Source of the DNA: Auricularia sp. M13
Taxonomy: Eukaryota > Basidiomycota > Agaricomycetes > Auriculariales > Auriculariaceae
Direction of reading: 5' to 3'
Length of the DNA: 64,000 nt
NCBI GenBank assembly: GCA_037042915.1
Contig: CM073193.1
Coordinates: forward strand, 3,100,001 to 3,164,000
The position numbers were made by a program, and so were the translations under genes. A model generated the notes under the pieces. The model saw only the letters and a program-made list of their open reading frames with translations, did not search any database and was not told the origin of the DNA. Positions within the stretch are counted from its first letter, which is position 1. Each line of letters starts with the position of its first letter. Below, piece after piece: positions 24,684-37,043 of this stretch.

Positions 24684-25906
24684 TCACAGCAACCCTTGCA
24701 AGAACTCTTCTAATGACAAATTAAGCTCGTCGGCCTTTTCAAGCTGGACCCAGTGGCCACACTCGAACGTGCGCAGGGTCGCGTTTTGAACAAATGCCGC
24801 GGAGTCTTCCACCTTTTCCGCGCGGTGCACGGCGTCCCTGGTGCACGCGATCATCAGCACGGGCTGTCGTATAGCGCGGTTCTCCGCGGGAATTTCTGCA
24901 GCAACGATGGATCGGGACAGTCAGTGCTCTGACACCCCTTCCACACAGGACAGACGGGGACGTGCCTTCGGCGTCCACCTTGTCGACACCACGAACGATC
25001 GCCTTGAACCAATTCAACGAAGGCGCGATTCCCGCCTTCATGAAGCGGCGTTGGTGTTCCTCGATGATCTGCGGAGGTAGGTCCTCAGCTTCGTCATCGC
25101 TGGGCGCGAGATCGTCTGAATAAACCTCGTCGTGCATGAAATAAACAGGCATCGCGACGTGGTCGGCCATTAACCATCTCTTTAGAGCGCCAGTGGGGCA
25201 GAGCTCCGTTTTCCACACCGTCGGGTCCGCGCTGAACATAAGCGAATAGAGCGAGTCGAGCTACACGCGCAGATGAATGCGGCAGCGACGCTCCCGTCAA
25301 TGGAATTGCGCACATGCTTTTCAATTATTTCCGCGGGTCTTTCCTCGTCAGAGGACAGAAATTCCCAGTGTCCGAATAGCTCGTAGCCATATTGATACTG
25401 CGCTCGTTCGTTGAGGGCGGGCAGAGAGAGGCCGATCGAGGACGCGTCCAGTGGCGTGTAGGGTGCGCCGAGGAATGCGAAAGCCACGAAGCGTTCCGGG
25501 TACCAGGTTGCCAAGTTTGAGACGGCTAGACAACCCCTACAATAGCACAAATGAGCAGGTGCACCCACTCCCATCGAACGATTTACACGCACATGTCGTG
25601 CCCGATCGCCACAACCTTTTCGGCGTTCTCGATATCGAGCAGTGCGACAAGTTGTTTGCAGTATCTCCGTGACCTGTACGCGTCCAGCTCAGATGGAGCA
25701 GCGGTGCCGCCATAGCCCAGCATGTCCGGCGCGACCACTCCATAGCCGAGATGGACGAAGTACGCCACTTGGAATCGCCAGTCGAACGATGTGGACGGCC
25801 AGCCATGGCAGAAGAGCAGCGTCGGGAGGCCATTCTCCGGCGGAGAGGCGAAGTAGTGGTACGTTGCGCCAGCGACCTCGGCGTCCTTGTACAATGACTC
25901 GTCCAT
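24684..25906 (-). CDS. Alpha/beta hydrolase, epoxide-hydrolase-like
   Basis: The start at 25904-25906 gives MDESLYKDAEVAGATYHYFAS, then LLFCHGWPSTSFDWRFQVAYF with the HGWP oxyanion motif of epoxide hydrolases. GYGVVAPDMLGYGGT and VVAIGHDM follow; the Asp after His is the expected nucleophile position (GHD). Later exons give NLATWYPERFVAFAFLGAPYTP, a lid region with helical QYQYGYELFGHWEFL, and RQPVLMIACTRDAVHRAE, where the third acid residue lies. The end is TLRTFECGHWVQLEKADELNL with the catalytic His in GHW. The family opens epoxides to diols; the natural substrate is unknown. About five introns. The lid Tyr residues of true epoxide hydrolases were not verified. Confidence 0.82.
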
Positions 25907-26373
25907 AGCAGTTGGAGTCTGAGATGAGGTGAGACTTCATTTGACGGCAAGCGTCACTTATTACTTAAGTAGCGCGTCGTTGGCAGAACGATGACACCTC
26001 GACCCTGAGTGAGTGCGCCGGGGCGTCAAAGAGGGTCAGATGTACTTGATCGAGAGCGTAGCAGTGCGAGCCTTGCAACCGCGCGTTACGGTCAACGGCT
26101 CGGAGCCCAGATCTGAGTGCCACATGTGTTTCATTCGGGGCCGACCCCAGGACAGGCCTGACGCGGACAACGGGGAAGCCATTCTAGAGGACCCTGACGC
26201 GTTTATACGGCGGCGCCATGCGCTGCGGAGACGGCACGAATTTCGAGCTGAACGGACTGTGACAAAAATCAGTAGTGTTTATACAGTATTGTGGCCAGTT
26301 ACAACAACGCGTAGGCATTGCACACAGCGGGGGAAGAGAGCAATGGAATACAATAGAAGGGCAGGAACACCCG
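25907..26373. other. Intergenic region between the hydrolase gene and ARP4
   Basis: Nearly 470 bp with no supported coding sequence. It should contain the hydrolase promoter and the 3' untranslated region of ARP4. Short plus-strand reading frames here have no family-like sequence. Confidence 0.45.
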
Positions 26374-28068
26374 TTACTTGCATCTTTGTCCGACGATTCC
26401 GCGCCCGTGCTCCTGTACCAAGGGTTAAGATCTATATGAAAGAAGGTCAGGGTTGGCACAGCTTACCTGCCATTCCTCCTGACTGATCCAGAGCTGATGG
26501 AACGTCCCGAGGCTGGCCAGTATGGAACCCCCGATCCATGCGCCAAACCGCCGTTCGACCAGGTTGCCTGGAGCATGGAGTTTGACTTTCTAGGAGATGG
26601 AAGGGTTCAAGCATCTGCTCGTCACAAAGAACCGAATGCAAAAGGGTACTAACCGGTCCCATGGTACGAATGAGTTCGTTATTGAGGCGCTCTGCTGTCC
26701 CTTGCAGCAGCGAACCTCCACCGGTCAAGACAATGTTACCCAGAAGTTGGTTCCTATCAACATCACAGCCTTCTATGGCCATTCGAACAAGGGTGGGCAG
26801 AGTGGGGGGCAGGTTCATGTTCGCTTCGTTGAGGTGCGAATGATTGAAGTAGATCTCGCCGGGAAGGAACCGGTCGGTCGTGTAGACTGTATGGTATCCG
26901 CAAGGGAATTCGTATGGGCGTGGAGGTTTGCTCTGCGCAAAGCTAGAGGAACTGTTGCTCAGAAAACGATGAAGCGATCGATGGATCACGCACTGTTCGC
27001 TCCAGTTTTGTTCAAGAACGCCGGCCACGCTAGCGATCCACTCATCGACCTCGCGATCCGTGGCCCACGCCATCCACGTTTCAGTCGTTACGGAAAGGCG
27101 GTCCTGACGACGGACGTATTTTGGAGGCGCGTTCATCTCGACGGGCTGTAGACCAATGTGAGACAGCTAAGTTTGGAGAGAGCGGTTCGTTCCCTGACCT
27201 GTTTCTGACTGATAAGCTGGTGCGGCGTCAGATCCGCAGGCGGACTTGTCGAACTGCCTTGAATAAGAACATGGCGGGCATTGGCTCGGAGGAGCATGGG
27301 AAGCTGCGACTGTGTTACTCCTGCAACTCTGTCAGTGTACCGCGACAAGTTTTGCCGCTAGCTCCTGACCTTTGCGCAGCACAAAGCCATCTGCAACGGG
27401 GAGGACGCTCGCGGTGTTTTTGCCGATGTCGACAATTAATGCGGTCCCTTTACCAGCGGCAAACCTTCAGGACATGTGAGCCTCCGGCCAGCCATCCAGC
27501 GACTACGCACGCGTTCAGAACACCGTTGTTCGCGATATAGAAGGCAGGGACGTGAAACTGCTCGAAGAGTATCTCGGCCATGCGCTCCCTGTTTGCAGGC
27601 GTGTTCCAAGCCGGTTCGGTGACCAGGACGGGATGCTCCTCGGGATTTGCACGTAGAGAGTGCCTGAGCGCATAATTAATTATATCAGGGACGGCGTCGA
27701 ATTCGGAGACTGCAGGTATCGGTCAGAGCTACAAAGCCTTGGTGTCTGAGCACGAAGAGACACGCACTGAGGCCGTTCTGGAATGGGTTGCCGACTTCCA
27801 TGTTCGGACGCCATACGCTGGGTCCGTTATCGCCAATGTAAAGAGTCATCTGGTTGGCGTCACCCGCGTCGCCCGGCTCAGCGGAGCGCATAATGAAGCC
27901 ATAGGAGGTCGAGAACACGCTCTTTGGCGTGTCGTCGCCCGCGTACCCGGCACGCGTCGTGTCCGTGCCCATGTCCAGGACGAGAGCCTGCACTTCATCT
28001 GTACCGACGCGCGTCAGAGAGCATATGGGAACCAGGGTGCTGTTAAACGCGCCTCCGCCGTAATTCAT
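26374..28068 (-). CDS. ARP4: Actin-related protein Arp4 (chromatin remodelling)
   Basis: The start at 28066-28068 gives [13 protein letters not shown]; the exon after [30 protein letters not shown] carries the actin N-terminal nucleotide-binding loop in the Arp4 form. The middle exons cover the region read as [15 protein letters not shown] and a V-rich nucleotide-binding segment. The C-terminal exons have [43 protein letters not shown], then [20 protein letters not shown] and the final [12 protein letters not shown]. The ending GIVGQRCK and the YEFPxGY segment are typical of Arp4/BAF53. Arp4 is shared by the INO80, SWR1 and NuA4 complexes in the nucleus. About seven introns. ERB1 is divergent, 134 bp away. 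Confidence 0.9.
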
Positions 28069-28202
28069 GGCTGCTCTGCGAGAATGCAAGAGACCGCTTC
28101 AACCAGAGTTGCACGGAGTCGGGACCAGAAACGGAAATCCGGCGCTCAAAATTCTCTGCTTCTGCCACCCGCGCCTTGCAGCAGGGACGCTCGCTGGGCC
28201 CA
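28069..28202. promoter_or_regulatory. Bidirectional promoter region between ARP4 and ERB1
   Basis: Only 134 bp separate the start codons of these two divergent nuclear housekeeping genes, so both promoters must overlap here or extend into the coding regions. No TATA box is evident. The inference rests on spacing alone. Confidence 0.5.
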
Positions 28203-30766
28203 ATGACTGCGTCAAAAAGTCTTAAACGCAAGGCCCCGGCCGACGATGCGCCTGCCGTCGAGCACGCGTTGATCAACGGCAACGGCATTGACATGGCCAG
28301 CGACTCGGAGGATGAGGACTTTGTGCCAGGCGAAGGCTCCGCGTCAGACTCTGAGGACGAGTTTCCTGAAATCGATACGCGCAGCGGCAGCGGCTCTGAG
28401 GACTTCGACGGTGAAGATACGGACGACGACGCGTCTTTATCGAGCGAGACGCTGCATGTTGGGCCTCGTAGCAAAACTATTATTTCCGACATTACGGGCC
28501 GTCCCAAGGTCGTCTACCCAGAAATTGACCCGGACTATGACTCAGACTCTTCGACTGAAGATGTGCGTACTGCAGTGTTCTCGCTGGCATTGTGCTTAGC
28601 GTGTTCAGGACCCAAATCGTGTCGGCAATGTGCCCATGCACTGGTACGATGACATGCCGCACATTGGCTACAACATGGACGGCCAGAAAGTCTTCCGGCC
28701 TGCAAAGGGCGACGAGTTGGACAAATTTCTTGCGACTGTTGATGATCCCGAGTCTTGGTGCGTCTAGCCTTTCTCTAATATTACTGCCCCCTAACGTTGC
28801 GCAGGACAACGGCATTCGATAAGTCGCTGCAAAGCGACAAGCCCCTTACGCCCGAAGAACTGGACATTATTCGACGATTACAAGCAGGCGAAAATCCGGA
28901 TGCCGGTTACGATCCTTATGAGCCTACTGTTGAATGGTTCACTGGTAAAGGGAAAGAGGAAGTCATGCCGCTTTCCGCCGCCCCAGAACCCAAACGTCGA
29001 TGGGTTCCCAGTAAATGGGAGAAGAAGAAGGTGGATTCTAGGTTTTGCATTCTGAATTTCTTCTAACTCATATTATCTAGATCATGAAGATCGTAAAGGC
29101 AATCCGGGAAGGACGAATAGTACCCAACAAACCTAAGACTGCCTCAAACCAGCCCCAATACTACGATATTTGGGGCGCGCCTTCGGACTCGCAACCGCCA
29201 CTGCCTGCTCCGAAGGTCAAGTTACCAACTAACGCCGAATCGTACAATCCGCCAGCCGAGTATCTCCCTTCAGAGGAAGAGAAGAAGGCATGGGAAGAGG
29301 CCGACAAGGAGGATCGCGAGCGCGAGTTCCTCCCGAAGAAGTACAGCGCGCTCCGTCTTGTCCCAGCGTACGACCAGTTCATCCAGGAGCGGTTCAGCCG
29401 TCAGCTCGATCTGTACCTTGCGCCCCGCATCCAACGCAAGAAGCTCAACATCGACCCTAACTCGCTCATTCCTCAACTTCCCTCTCCATCCTCCCTGAAG
29501 CCGTTCCCATGCTATCGTGCGAGCCGGGTCTCGCATTCTGACCGCCGCGTCCGGGCGGTCAGCGTCAGCCCTGACGGGTTGTGGGTCGTCTCCGCAGATG
29601 AAGGCGGCAAGGTTTCTTTATGGGAGACGCTGGTTGGGCGACCCGTGAAAATCTGGCAGTTCAAGTCGAAGGTCGGTGCGGTAGAATGGTGCCCGCGCAA
29701 GGATGTATCGTTCTTTTTGGTTGCCTTGTGCGTATCTCTCTCAGCCCGCATCCCTTGCGCTGATTGAGTACCGCACAGGGAGGAGGAATTGCATTTCTTG
29801 TCGCCGCCGAACCTGCCCGGCTCGGTGGCTAATCTCACGCATGCCCTGCTTTCTCCCTCTGTTGCACCAGAGTCCAAGTCTGCAACCCCCTCGCCGATCA
29901 AATGGCGAGCGGCCGAGAGCGGCGTCTTGGCCGACGATGAGCGTCCATTATTGACAATCGAGCTCCCACAATCGTCCGGCCTCGTCAAGCAAATCACGTG
30001 GCATCGCCGCGGCGATTACTTTGCAACACTCTGTGAGCACTCTCTTTGCGCATTTATCCAGCACTGAATCGCACTCAGCCGCAACGGAAAGTCACACCAC
30101 CGTCTGGATACACCAAACATCAAAACGCCATTCACAGGCACCTTTCAAAAAAATCAAGGGCTCATTACAGCGCGTGTGCTTCCATCCGCTGAAGCCGCAC
30201 TTCTTCGTTGCAGTACGTCCTATGTTACACACCACGCGCGTTATGTAATCCTCGCGAACAGACGCAGCGCTATGTCCGTATATACGACCTGTCTGCCCAG
30301 CAGCTAATCAAAACGCTACAACCGGGCATACGGTGGATATCGTCCATGGACATACACCCATCTGGAGACCACCTGATCGTTGGAGGTTACGATCGCAAAT
30401 TGTGTTGGTTCGACCTCGACCTCAGTTCCAAACCGTACAAAGTCCTGCGGTCAGTCCTTGTTTTCCCTATATATATATAACGTTCTGAATCGCCTTCCCA
30501 GATACCACTCACGGGCAATACGCGCCGTGCAGTTCCACCCCGTGTACCCGTTGTTTGCATCGTCGTCGGATGATGGGACGGTGCAGGTCTTCCATGCGCG
30601 CGTATTCACAGATTTGATGTCGGACCCGCTCATAGTCCCGCTCAAGGTGCTTCGCGGGCACAACACAAAGGATGGTTTGGGTGTGCTCGAGGTCAAGTGG
30701 AACCCCGCGCATCCGTGGTTAGTGAGTGCCGGAGCGGATGGGACAGCTAGTGTATGGTGTGCTTAG
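28203..30766 (+). CDS. ERB1: Ribosome biogenesis protein Erb1 (BOP1)
   Basis: The start [17 protein letters not shown] is followed by an acidic region of SDSEDE-type repeats. The BOP1 N-terminal domain comes next: [65 protein letters not shown] with [13 protein letters not shown], and [32 protein letters not shown] leads into WD40 repeats: [66 protein letters not shown] and [16 protein letters not shown] at the end. Erb1 forms the PeBoW complex with Nop7 and Ytm1, needed for 27S pre-rRNA processing and 60S assembly in the nucleolus. About seven introns; one contains a short TA run near 30470. Confidence 0.93.
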
Positions 30767-30933
30767 ATATTGCTTTCGTCGATATATTATTACAACATAG
30801 TCCGCTTGAAATTCATTGCAAAAGAGCACAGCGGGTGTTCTGTATCCTGAGAGACCGGCTTGGAGGCGACGCGTTTGCGCGTTTGCACGCGCCGAGACCG
30901 CGCCGATCGAAGGTTTGCTCCTGGCGTTGAACG

Positions 30934-32089
30934 TTGATGCTCGCAGCAGCATCGCGACACCTTTTCCGCCCGTGCATAGCGCGGCCAGTGTACCGTGCCG
31001 CGATGATTCCCTCGAGCATACCATGCCGTCGTCAGCTGAGCACCGCGCAAGTCAACGACTGGCGTCTGCTGGCGTGGCGCGGGCGCGCTGACACAAGCAC
31101 TGAGGCGACGGCGCGCCGCCTCATTGCGCGTCGTATCCCACGGTCTCAGCAGTCATCCTCGGGGCCCGAAGTCACTGATGAAGAGGCTAACGAGTTCAAG
31201 TCGAAGGCAGTTGTCTTCGCGATACTTGGCGTCAATACCCTTGTCTTCGGCGCGTGGTACATGGCCAAGAACTCATACGTGAGATACACAATGCTGTCCC
31301 TCTGCGCGTACTCTCAAACCGTGGGCCGCAGAAATATGATCACAACGAGCGGCCTCTGCTGTTCATGTTCCAAAACTTCACTTCAAGCCTCGCCAACCTT
31401 CAGAACGGTCGCATGTACGCCGAGCATGTCCTACTTGCCCTCATAGACTGACTTGCGCGATACAGTTGGACGCTCTTGACATGTTGCTTTTCTCACCATG
31501 AACTATGGCATTTTGGCATCAACTCTATCGGAATATATCTCATGGCGCCGGCCGTATGCCAGATGCTGCGTCCTCAACGCTTCCTCGCGTTCTATATGGG
31601 CGGTTAGTCACTCATCGAACGCGCTTCGCTGGAGATCTGCTAAATATTCGTAAAAGCTGGAGTCATCTCCAGTCTGGCCAGTATTGGCTGGAACTCACTC
31701 GTAAAGAACAGGCCGGTCAACTCGCTGGGAGCTAGTGGTGTGTCTATTGTCTTCTCCCCACCGCCAATCCTGCTGAAGAGCCGGGCGATTTAGGTGCCAC
31801 CTATGGAATTATGACATTCTTCGCATGCCTCTTTCCCCGAGCCCAATTTGCGATATTTGGTGTAATTCCCGCACCAGCATGGTTGTGCATCAGTGGTGTA
31901 TTCACCTGGGATCTGTGGCAGTCGATGGCTAAAAACGTAAGCCTTCATGGGCAGAACCTACATCGTCACTGACATCATCCCCAGCCGCATGGGACCACAG
32001 ATTCAGCAGGTCATATTGGCGGGATACTCGCTGGAATTGGGTACTATCTCATCTTGCGCCGCGGTTATAGACGCCTCTTCAGGCGTTGA
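30934..32089 (+). CDS. PCP1: Mitochondrial rhomboid protease
   Basis: The N-terminus (MMLAAASRHLFRPCIARPVYR..., then RRQLSTAQ) is a mitochondrial presequence. Hydrophobic segments follow: VVFAILGVNTLVFGAWYMA, then NFTSSLANLQNGRMYTLLTCCFSHHELWHFGINS with the conserved His-rich loop, MAPAVCQMLRP, NSLGASGVVYCLL with the catalytic Ser in GASG, and AGHIGGILAGIGYYLIL with the catalytic His. This is the Pcp1/Rbd1/PARL type of inner-membrane intramembrane protease, which processes dynamin-like Mgm1 and cytochrome c peroxidase in yeast. Several introns split the membrane part. The stop is at 32087-32089, after a basic tail (RRGYRRLFRR). The symbol follows the yeast name. Confidence 0.88.
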
Positions 32090-32322
32090 CAGTCAGCTCG
32101 GAGACCATTGAAAACCTAGACATCATTCTTGGGCGCATTCTAACTGTACCTGAGAACTAAGTCGCTCTCGCCAAACCCCACTACTTAACATGATGCCTTT
32201 GGGATATCGCATACTCGCGCAGCATATATAACAGTATAAATGAGCATGCAGTGTACAGCGCAAAAACTACAGATGGAAGGACAGCACGAGAGCAGGCAGA
32301 GGAATATGCGGTAGGTCGTAAA

Positions 32323-33824
32323 TCAGCAAGCGGGCGCGACATTCTTGTTCGCGTTGAACAGAAGCCCGCGCTCGACGGGAGGCAGCACGACTTCGACGAC
32401 TCGCTTCTGTGCACGCTTCTTGCGTGGGCTGCCCTCGTCCTGGTCGTGGTCGTCGGTCTGATTTGCTCGACGTTTGCTCGGGGACAGAGGAACAGCTTGC
32501 GACGGTTTGTGCTGCAGGGTCTTTGGGAACGGCGGTAGGTTTTCGGCGTTCCCCTTGCTCGGCTTTGAAGCTGCATGCGACGGTCAGCAGATGGCATGGG
32601 AGCATGCGGGACCTCTCCACTTACAAACTTTGCCCGCAACTTTCTTCGTGACCGCGAAGGGGTCGTCGGCCGCTGTGGCGTCCAGGGTCTTTTGAATTTC
32701 CCAATCTGCAGGCCGGTTCTTTTTCCAATCGCGGATGACCTTCTCCGTCCATTCATCTGAGAGACCGGCGACGTGCACGTCGATGATGCTGGCCCATTCT
32801 GCGGCGGGAGCGGTCTTGTTGACAAATATGACCTTGCCGCCACCTGTCTTGTTCTTGGGCGATGACGACGATGGATGAGCGTGTACGGCTTTCGCAAAGT
32901 CCTTGACAAGCTTCTTTATGCCATGGACCTTCAGCGATGTGCCCATGATGATGAGCAAGTCAGGTTTGCGGCCCAGGTCGGTCGTGCACATGGCGCCGAT
33001 CTCGTCGCCGTAGGGATGCGGCTCGTCGTAGAGGACAATGGCCGGTCGCAACGAGCCGACGCGAATCGAGCGAGCGGAACGCGCGACGCGATCCGCAGCT
33101 ACGTAAAGCATGAGCCAAGCGTGTTGGAGCGAATGAGAGGCGAGCAGCTCACAGCGCGTGACACACTCGGGGCACTCGGGAGCGAGGCCTTCGCGAAGGG
33201 TGTCGAGGAATTCTTGCGTGCAAGGGTAGTCCGCTGAGCACACTGTGCAGCGCACGCGATGGATGTCGCCGTGCAGCTGGACGTTCTTGACGTCCTTGAC
33301 CTTGAGCTTGCTCTTGGACCTGCCCGTCGCGCGCGCCTCCTCGGACGAGCTGCACAGGAGCCCCTCGCGCGCCTCGAAGCCATCGATGTTCTGAGTGTAG
33401 CTGGGCACAAGACGTGAGCTGGGCGGCGGCACGGGCGATCCGGCGGAGCGCACCTCCGCAGGAGCCTGTTTTTGTTGTGGAGGGTCTTGACGAAGCGGTG
33501 GGTCGGCGACGGATGGGCGCCGTCGATGGCCGACTTGAGCTCGGCGATGAACGAGTAGAAGAGCGCCGTCGAAGTCGCGTCCCGGAAGAGAGACGCGTCG
33601 AACAGGTCCCGGCCCTTCATCACGACGTCCGGGTAGCGCTGCTTGACGAGGTTGTAGAGCCCGTCCGACGACCGGAAGTCTGGGATGCCCGACGAGCACG
33701 ACACGCCCGCCCCAGTCACGACCACGACGCGCTTGCTCTTGGCCACCACCATCGACAGCTCCGTCAGCGCGCGCCGCGTGTGCCCGTCCTGCTCTTGCGC
33801 GCTGAGCTCGTATGTGACCACCAT
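32323..33824 (-). CDS. Class I sirtuin, NAD-dependent deacetylase (Hst3/Hst4-like)
   Basis: The start at 33822-33824 gives MVVTYELSAQEQDG. The NAD-binding motif is VVVVTGAGVSCSSGIPDFRSSDGLY; CYTQNIDGFEAREGL carries the conserved Gln-Asn-Asp; VQLHGDIHRVRC holds the catalytic His. The zinc site is CTVCSAD plus ECPEC. SLRPAIVLYDEPHPYGDEIG and LLIIMGTSLKVHGIKKLVKDFAK complete the Rossmann part, and VIFVNKTAPAAEW the end of the domain. GTSLKVHGIKKLVKDFA and the DEPHP motif are typical of Hst3/Hst4, which remove H3K56 acetylation. The C-terminal exon is Lys/Arg-rich (SPRKKR) and may be a nuclear signal. About three introns. Which of the Hst paralogues it is cannot be settled by eye. Confidence 0.88.
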
Positions 33825-34444
33825 CGCGCGACGCGGGAACCGGCCTGGGTGGGAGGAGAGAGCTGTGTGTGGTTGGCACAACTTGCTTCCGAACGCGTCT
33901 TCCCCGCGTCAGCACGTGACACCAACACGCTTTCCTCCCGGCCGACAACAGAGCCAAACTCTTTTGCGTCTGGCCTCGCCGTTTTAAGCAATGGCAGACC
34001 CACAGATTCTGGCGTCCCCACAACTAGACGACGGCCTGCTGGCGTCTTCGGAAAGCCAGCAATTATTAACTGGCCAGCCAGCGCCTTGAGCGGCGCCCAC
34101 GCAGTCTCCTCAAAGATTCAGGCGAATCTCTTCCACTGGATCTGTTATGGTTTTCACTCACGCCAACGGACCCTCCCTCTAGGTATCTGTCACATCACTT
34201 ATTTCCCTTGCTCTCACTGCCGAACAATGCCTGAGGTTAGCTGTGTCTGGTCCTGATTCTGGTTGTCCTGAGCCTTTCTCATCAGTATATCGCCGTGGCT
34301 TGGGACGTTGCGAACGAGTAATAGACCGACTCTACTCTCCCCATTGGCAGCAACGGATGGCTGACATTCTCAAGAACTAGATACAGACATACATACAAAG
34401 GGCCACTTGTCGTCGATGGCAACGACGCGATCGGGGCATGGCAA
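33825..34444. other. Intergenic region between the sirtuin and UBA2 genes
   Basis: About 620 bp. A 32-codon reading frame starting with ATG at 33991 (MADPQILASPQLDDGLLASS...) is the only candidate, and nothing supports it beyond a reasonable composition. The right-hand half should be the UBA2 3' region. No repeat or RNA gene was recognised. Confidence 0.4.
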
Positions 34445-36891
34445 TTAATCCAGGATGATAATATCATCGTCTACGATGATGAGGCCGTCCGCCTCGAGCC
34501 GCTGTGCCTTGGTCGGGCTACGCCCGTGGCCGTTGGCGCTGTCTGTGCGAACCTTCTTGGCACTTGGCTCCCCGTTGGCGTCGTCGTCCTCGCGCCTGCG
34601 TTTCTTCAACGGCGTCGCGGGCAAAATGACCGGCGGTGTCGGTGATGCCGGCGGCACAGGCTTTGGTTTGGACTTGGGTCCGGGTTGCGGCATGGGCGAA
34701 GGAAATAGCACAGCAGGACCGTCGGCGGGGTGGTCCGCGCTGTAGGCCAGATGTTAGATTTAATCAGTCCTGCTGGTTGAAATTCTGCACGTACGGTAAA
34801 GGCGTGGTAGCAACGGCGATTGTGGCCAGCTTTTCCTCGTCGTCCTGGATGGTGATGAATTTGCCGAAGCCGCATCCGAGATCCTCGAGCGTGCGCTCAA
34901 GATTATCCTCCCAATCGAAGTCAGCGAGGATGCGCTTGTCCTCCATGACCAGAACATCGCGTTGTGTGCCGTCCAGGATGCCGCGCACTACCTCGCCGAG
35001 CGTCGCACGAGTCGGATCGCAGCGCACGGTGATGTACAGGTCGCGGCAGACCGAGCAGCCTGGGTTTGGCGGTACAACGCGAGACGCGCCCAGCGGGACG
35101 GACGCTTTGGACTGCAAGAAGATGTTGCGCAGTGCGCCGGTCGATGAGCGGTCGCGCAGCACGTGCAATGCCTGCAAGACAATGAGTCCCGCGATCACTG
35201 CGTTCGTCGTAGCGATTGCGGGAATGATGTTGCCTGCTATTTCTGCACCGAAGTTCAGCAGCGGCCTCTTTGGAATATGCGTGAACGCGGACCTTTGACC
35301 TCCCACCGCGTCTTGCCCGGGATGCCGTAGGCAGCGCTACGCAAATTGGACGCCGCAGTGACGAAATCGAGAGTGTCATCATCGTCTTTGTCGAAGGTGA
35401 TGTTGTCCTGGCCAGCCCGCAATTGCGCAGCGAGTTTGACGGCGCTGGACAAGCGTCAGCTCCTGATCTTTACTCCCTCACAACTTTGCAAGCGCACCTA
35501 GACACGAATAGGTTCAGGTTATCCGCAACAGTCAGCGCCTTCTGATCACGCAGAGCAGGAGCCGCGTGGCCATTCGCGCCATTGCGCGGCCCGGCGCCAT
35601 TTGTGACGGGCGCCTGGACGGTCTCGTCACGAAGCACAAAGGTCCCGGCTACGATGGCATCGTACTCGAGGGGCACGGGTGGTGCGCGTAATCGCCACAT
35701 GTCCTTCATCACCAGCAGGTTACGGATATCTGCATCATAGACCTGAATGTTGCATGAGCAAGGTGCTGGTCATTACCGAAGGCGTCCGGCCAACCTTTTG
35801 GAAAGCGGCTTTGGCTGCTTGCGACAAATCGTGCGATGGTGAGCGGAGTGCCTCCCTGACAGCACGAAAGGCCTGCGCTTGTTTACGCAAGTTGGCGATT
35901 TCCTCAGCTATGGTATATTTGTCAGTTCACAGAACGACACAAAGCAGTGTTGCGAGCGCATACTCACCGTTTTCACCCTGTTGCTCGGCTTCGTCAAGTT
36001 CCCCCTCGTCCTCGTCTTGGCCGAATAGTTTTCTGCATTCAGCTCGCCAACAATTTACGCAGGGCCTTCAACAAGCTACATACGGCATAAGATAGCTCTT
36101 TGCCCAGACTATGCAGTGTATAGGCTGCGACGGTGTCGACCGAATGGTGCACACAGGAAATGATTTCGGAGTAGGTTTCGGAATGCAGTCAAAGCATTCT
36201 GTTTGATCCTGGGGCGAAGCAGTGAGAAACACTCACATATTCATGCATTCAAATCTGACCTTTAGCAGGGGTTGCACCTGCCCAAAGTAACCAGCTGTTC
36301 CACTCTCGACTAGAGGGACATTTGCTGCGATGCACATCTTGTTGACGTGCCTACGAGCATCTGTGAAGCGCTCTCAGATATGCGAGCTGGTATGTTCTAC
36401 GAAGAACTTGCCAAGATTGTCCAAAGCATTGAGGACCAAGTCAAACTGACCAAACCAAGTCACGTCGAATTGTGGCTCCTTGATGTTGGCATGCAATGGA
36501 GTTATATGAACATCAGGATTGAACTGCGCTGCGGTTTTGGCTGCGACCTGGCATGCGCATGAGCACACTGGTATAGCAGCGATTGCAAGAATTGCACACG
36601 AGAGACTTGGACTGTTTAACGTCCTTTTTCCGGAATAAGAATTGTCGATTCAGGTTTGATAGATCAATAGTATCCAAATCAAGTAAAGTTATTCGTCTGA
36701 AGCCAGTCAAGACTATGTTCTTAACTGCAGCTTTCGTTATAATTGCGGCTTCGCACTGTGCGGCGGGACGTACGCAATTCGCAACCGATACCGCCCGCGC
36801 CCACTAAAAGGACGTTGGTACTCTCTATCTTGGCGTAGTCTTTGCCCAATATTGCCCGCGCATGCAGAGAACGCGAGCCATCGGCTACCAT
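34445..36891 (-). CDS. UBA2: SUMO-activating enzyme subunit Uba2
   Basis: The probable start at 36889-36891 gives [39 protein letters not shown], the adenylation-domain nucleotide loop. [35 protein letters not shown] follows, then the zinc and active-site segments: [34 protein letters not shown], where the Cys of VCTIRSTP forms the SUMO thioester. The rest has [35 protein letters not shown], a second zinc pair (CSVC), a ubiquitin-like domain ([17 protein letters not shown]) and a tail with [12 protein letters not shown], a nuclear signal. Uba2 works with Aos1 in the nucleus to activate SUMO. About ten short introns. Confidence 0.93.
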
Positions 36892-37043
36892 GGCTTGATG
36901 TGGTCGGAAGGCAAGTCGCGGTCCGGGATTAGGGCGTTTTCAAGCGGAGTCGAATACGCTCTTATTCTCATAATACAAGCCGAAGAGGACAGAGAGGTCA
37001 TAAATGTAAGAGAGCATGTCGTGATCACAGCGGCCGCGGCCGC

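Noticed and set aside
33991-34089. 32-codon frame between the sirtuin and UBA2 genes
   Set aside because: Too short, with no recognised small-protein family and no convincing splice continuation.
33414-34256. 280-codon plus-strand frame opposite the sirtuin start
   Set aside because: The sirtuin protein on the minus strand explains the first part; the rest has biased composition and no family likeness.
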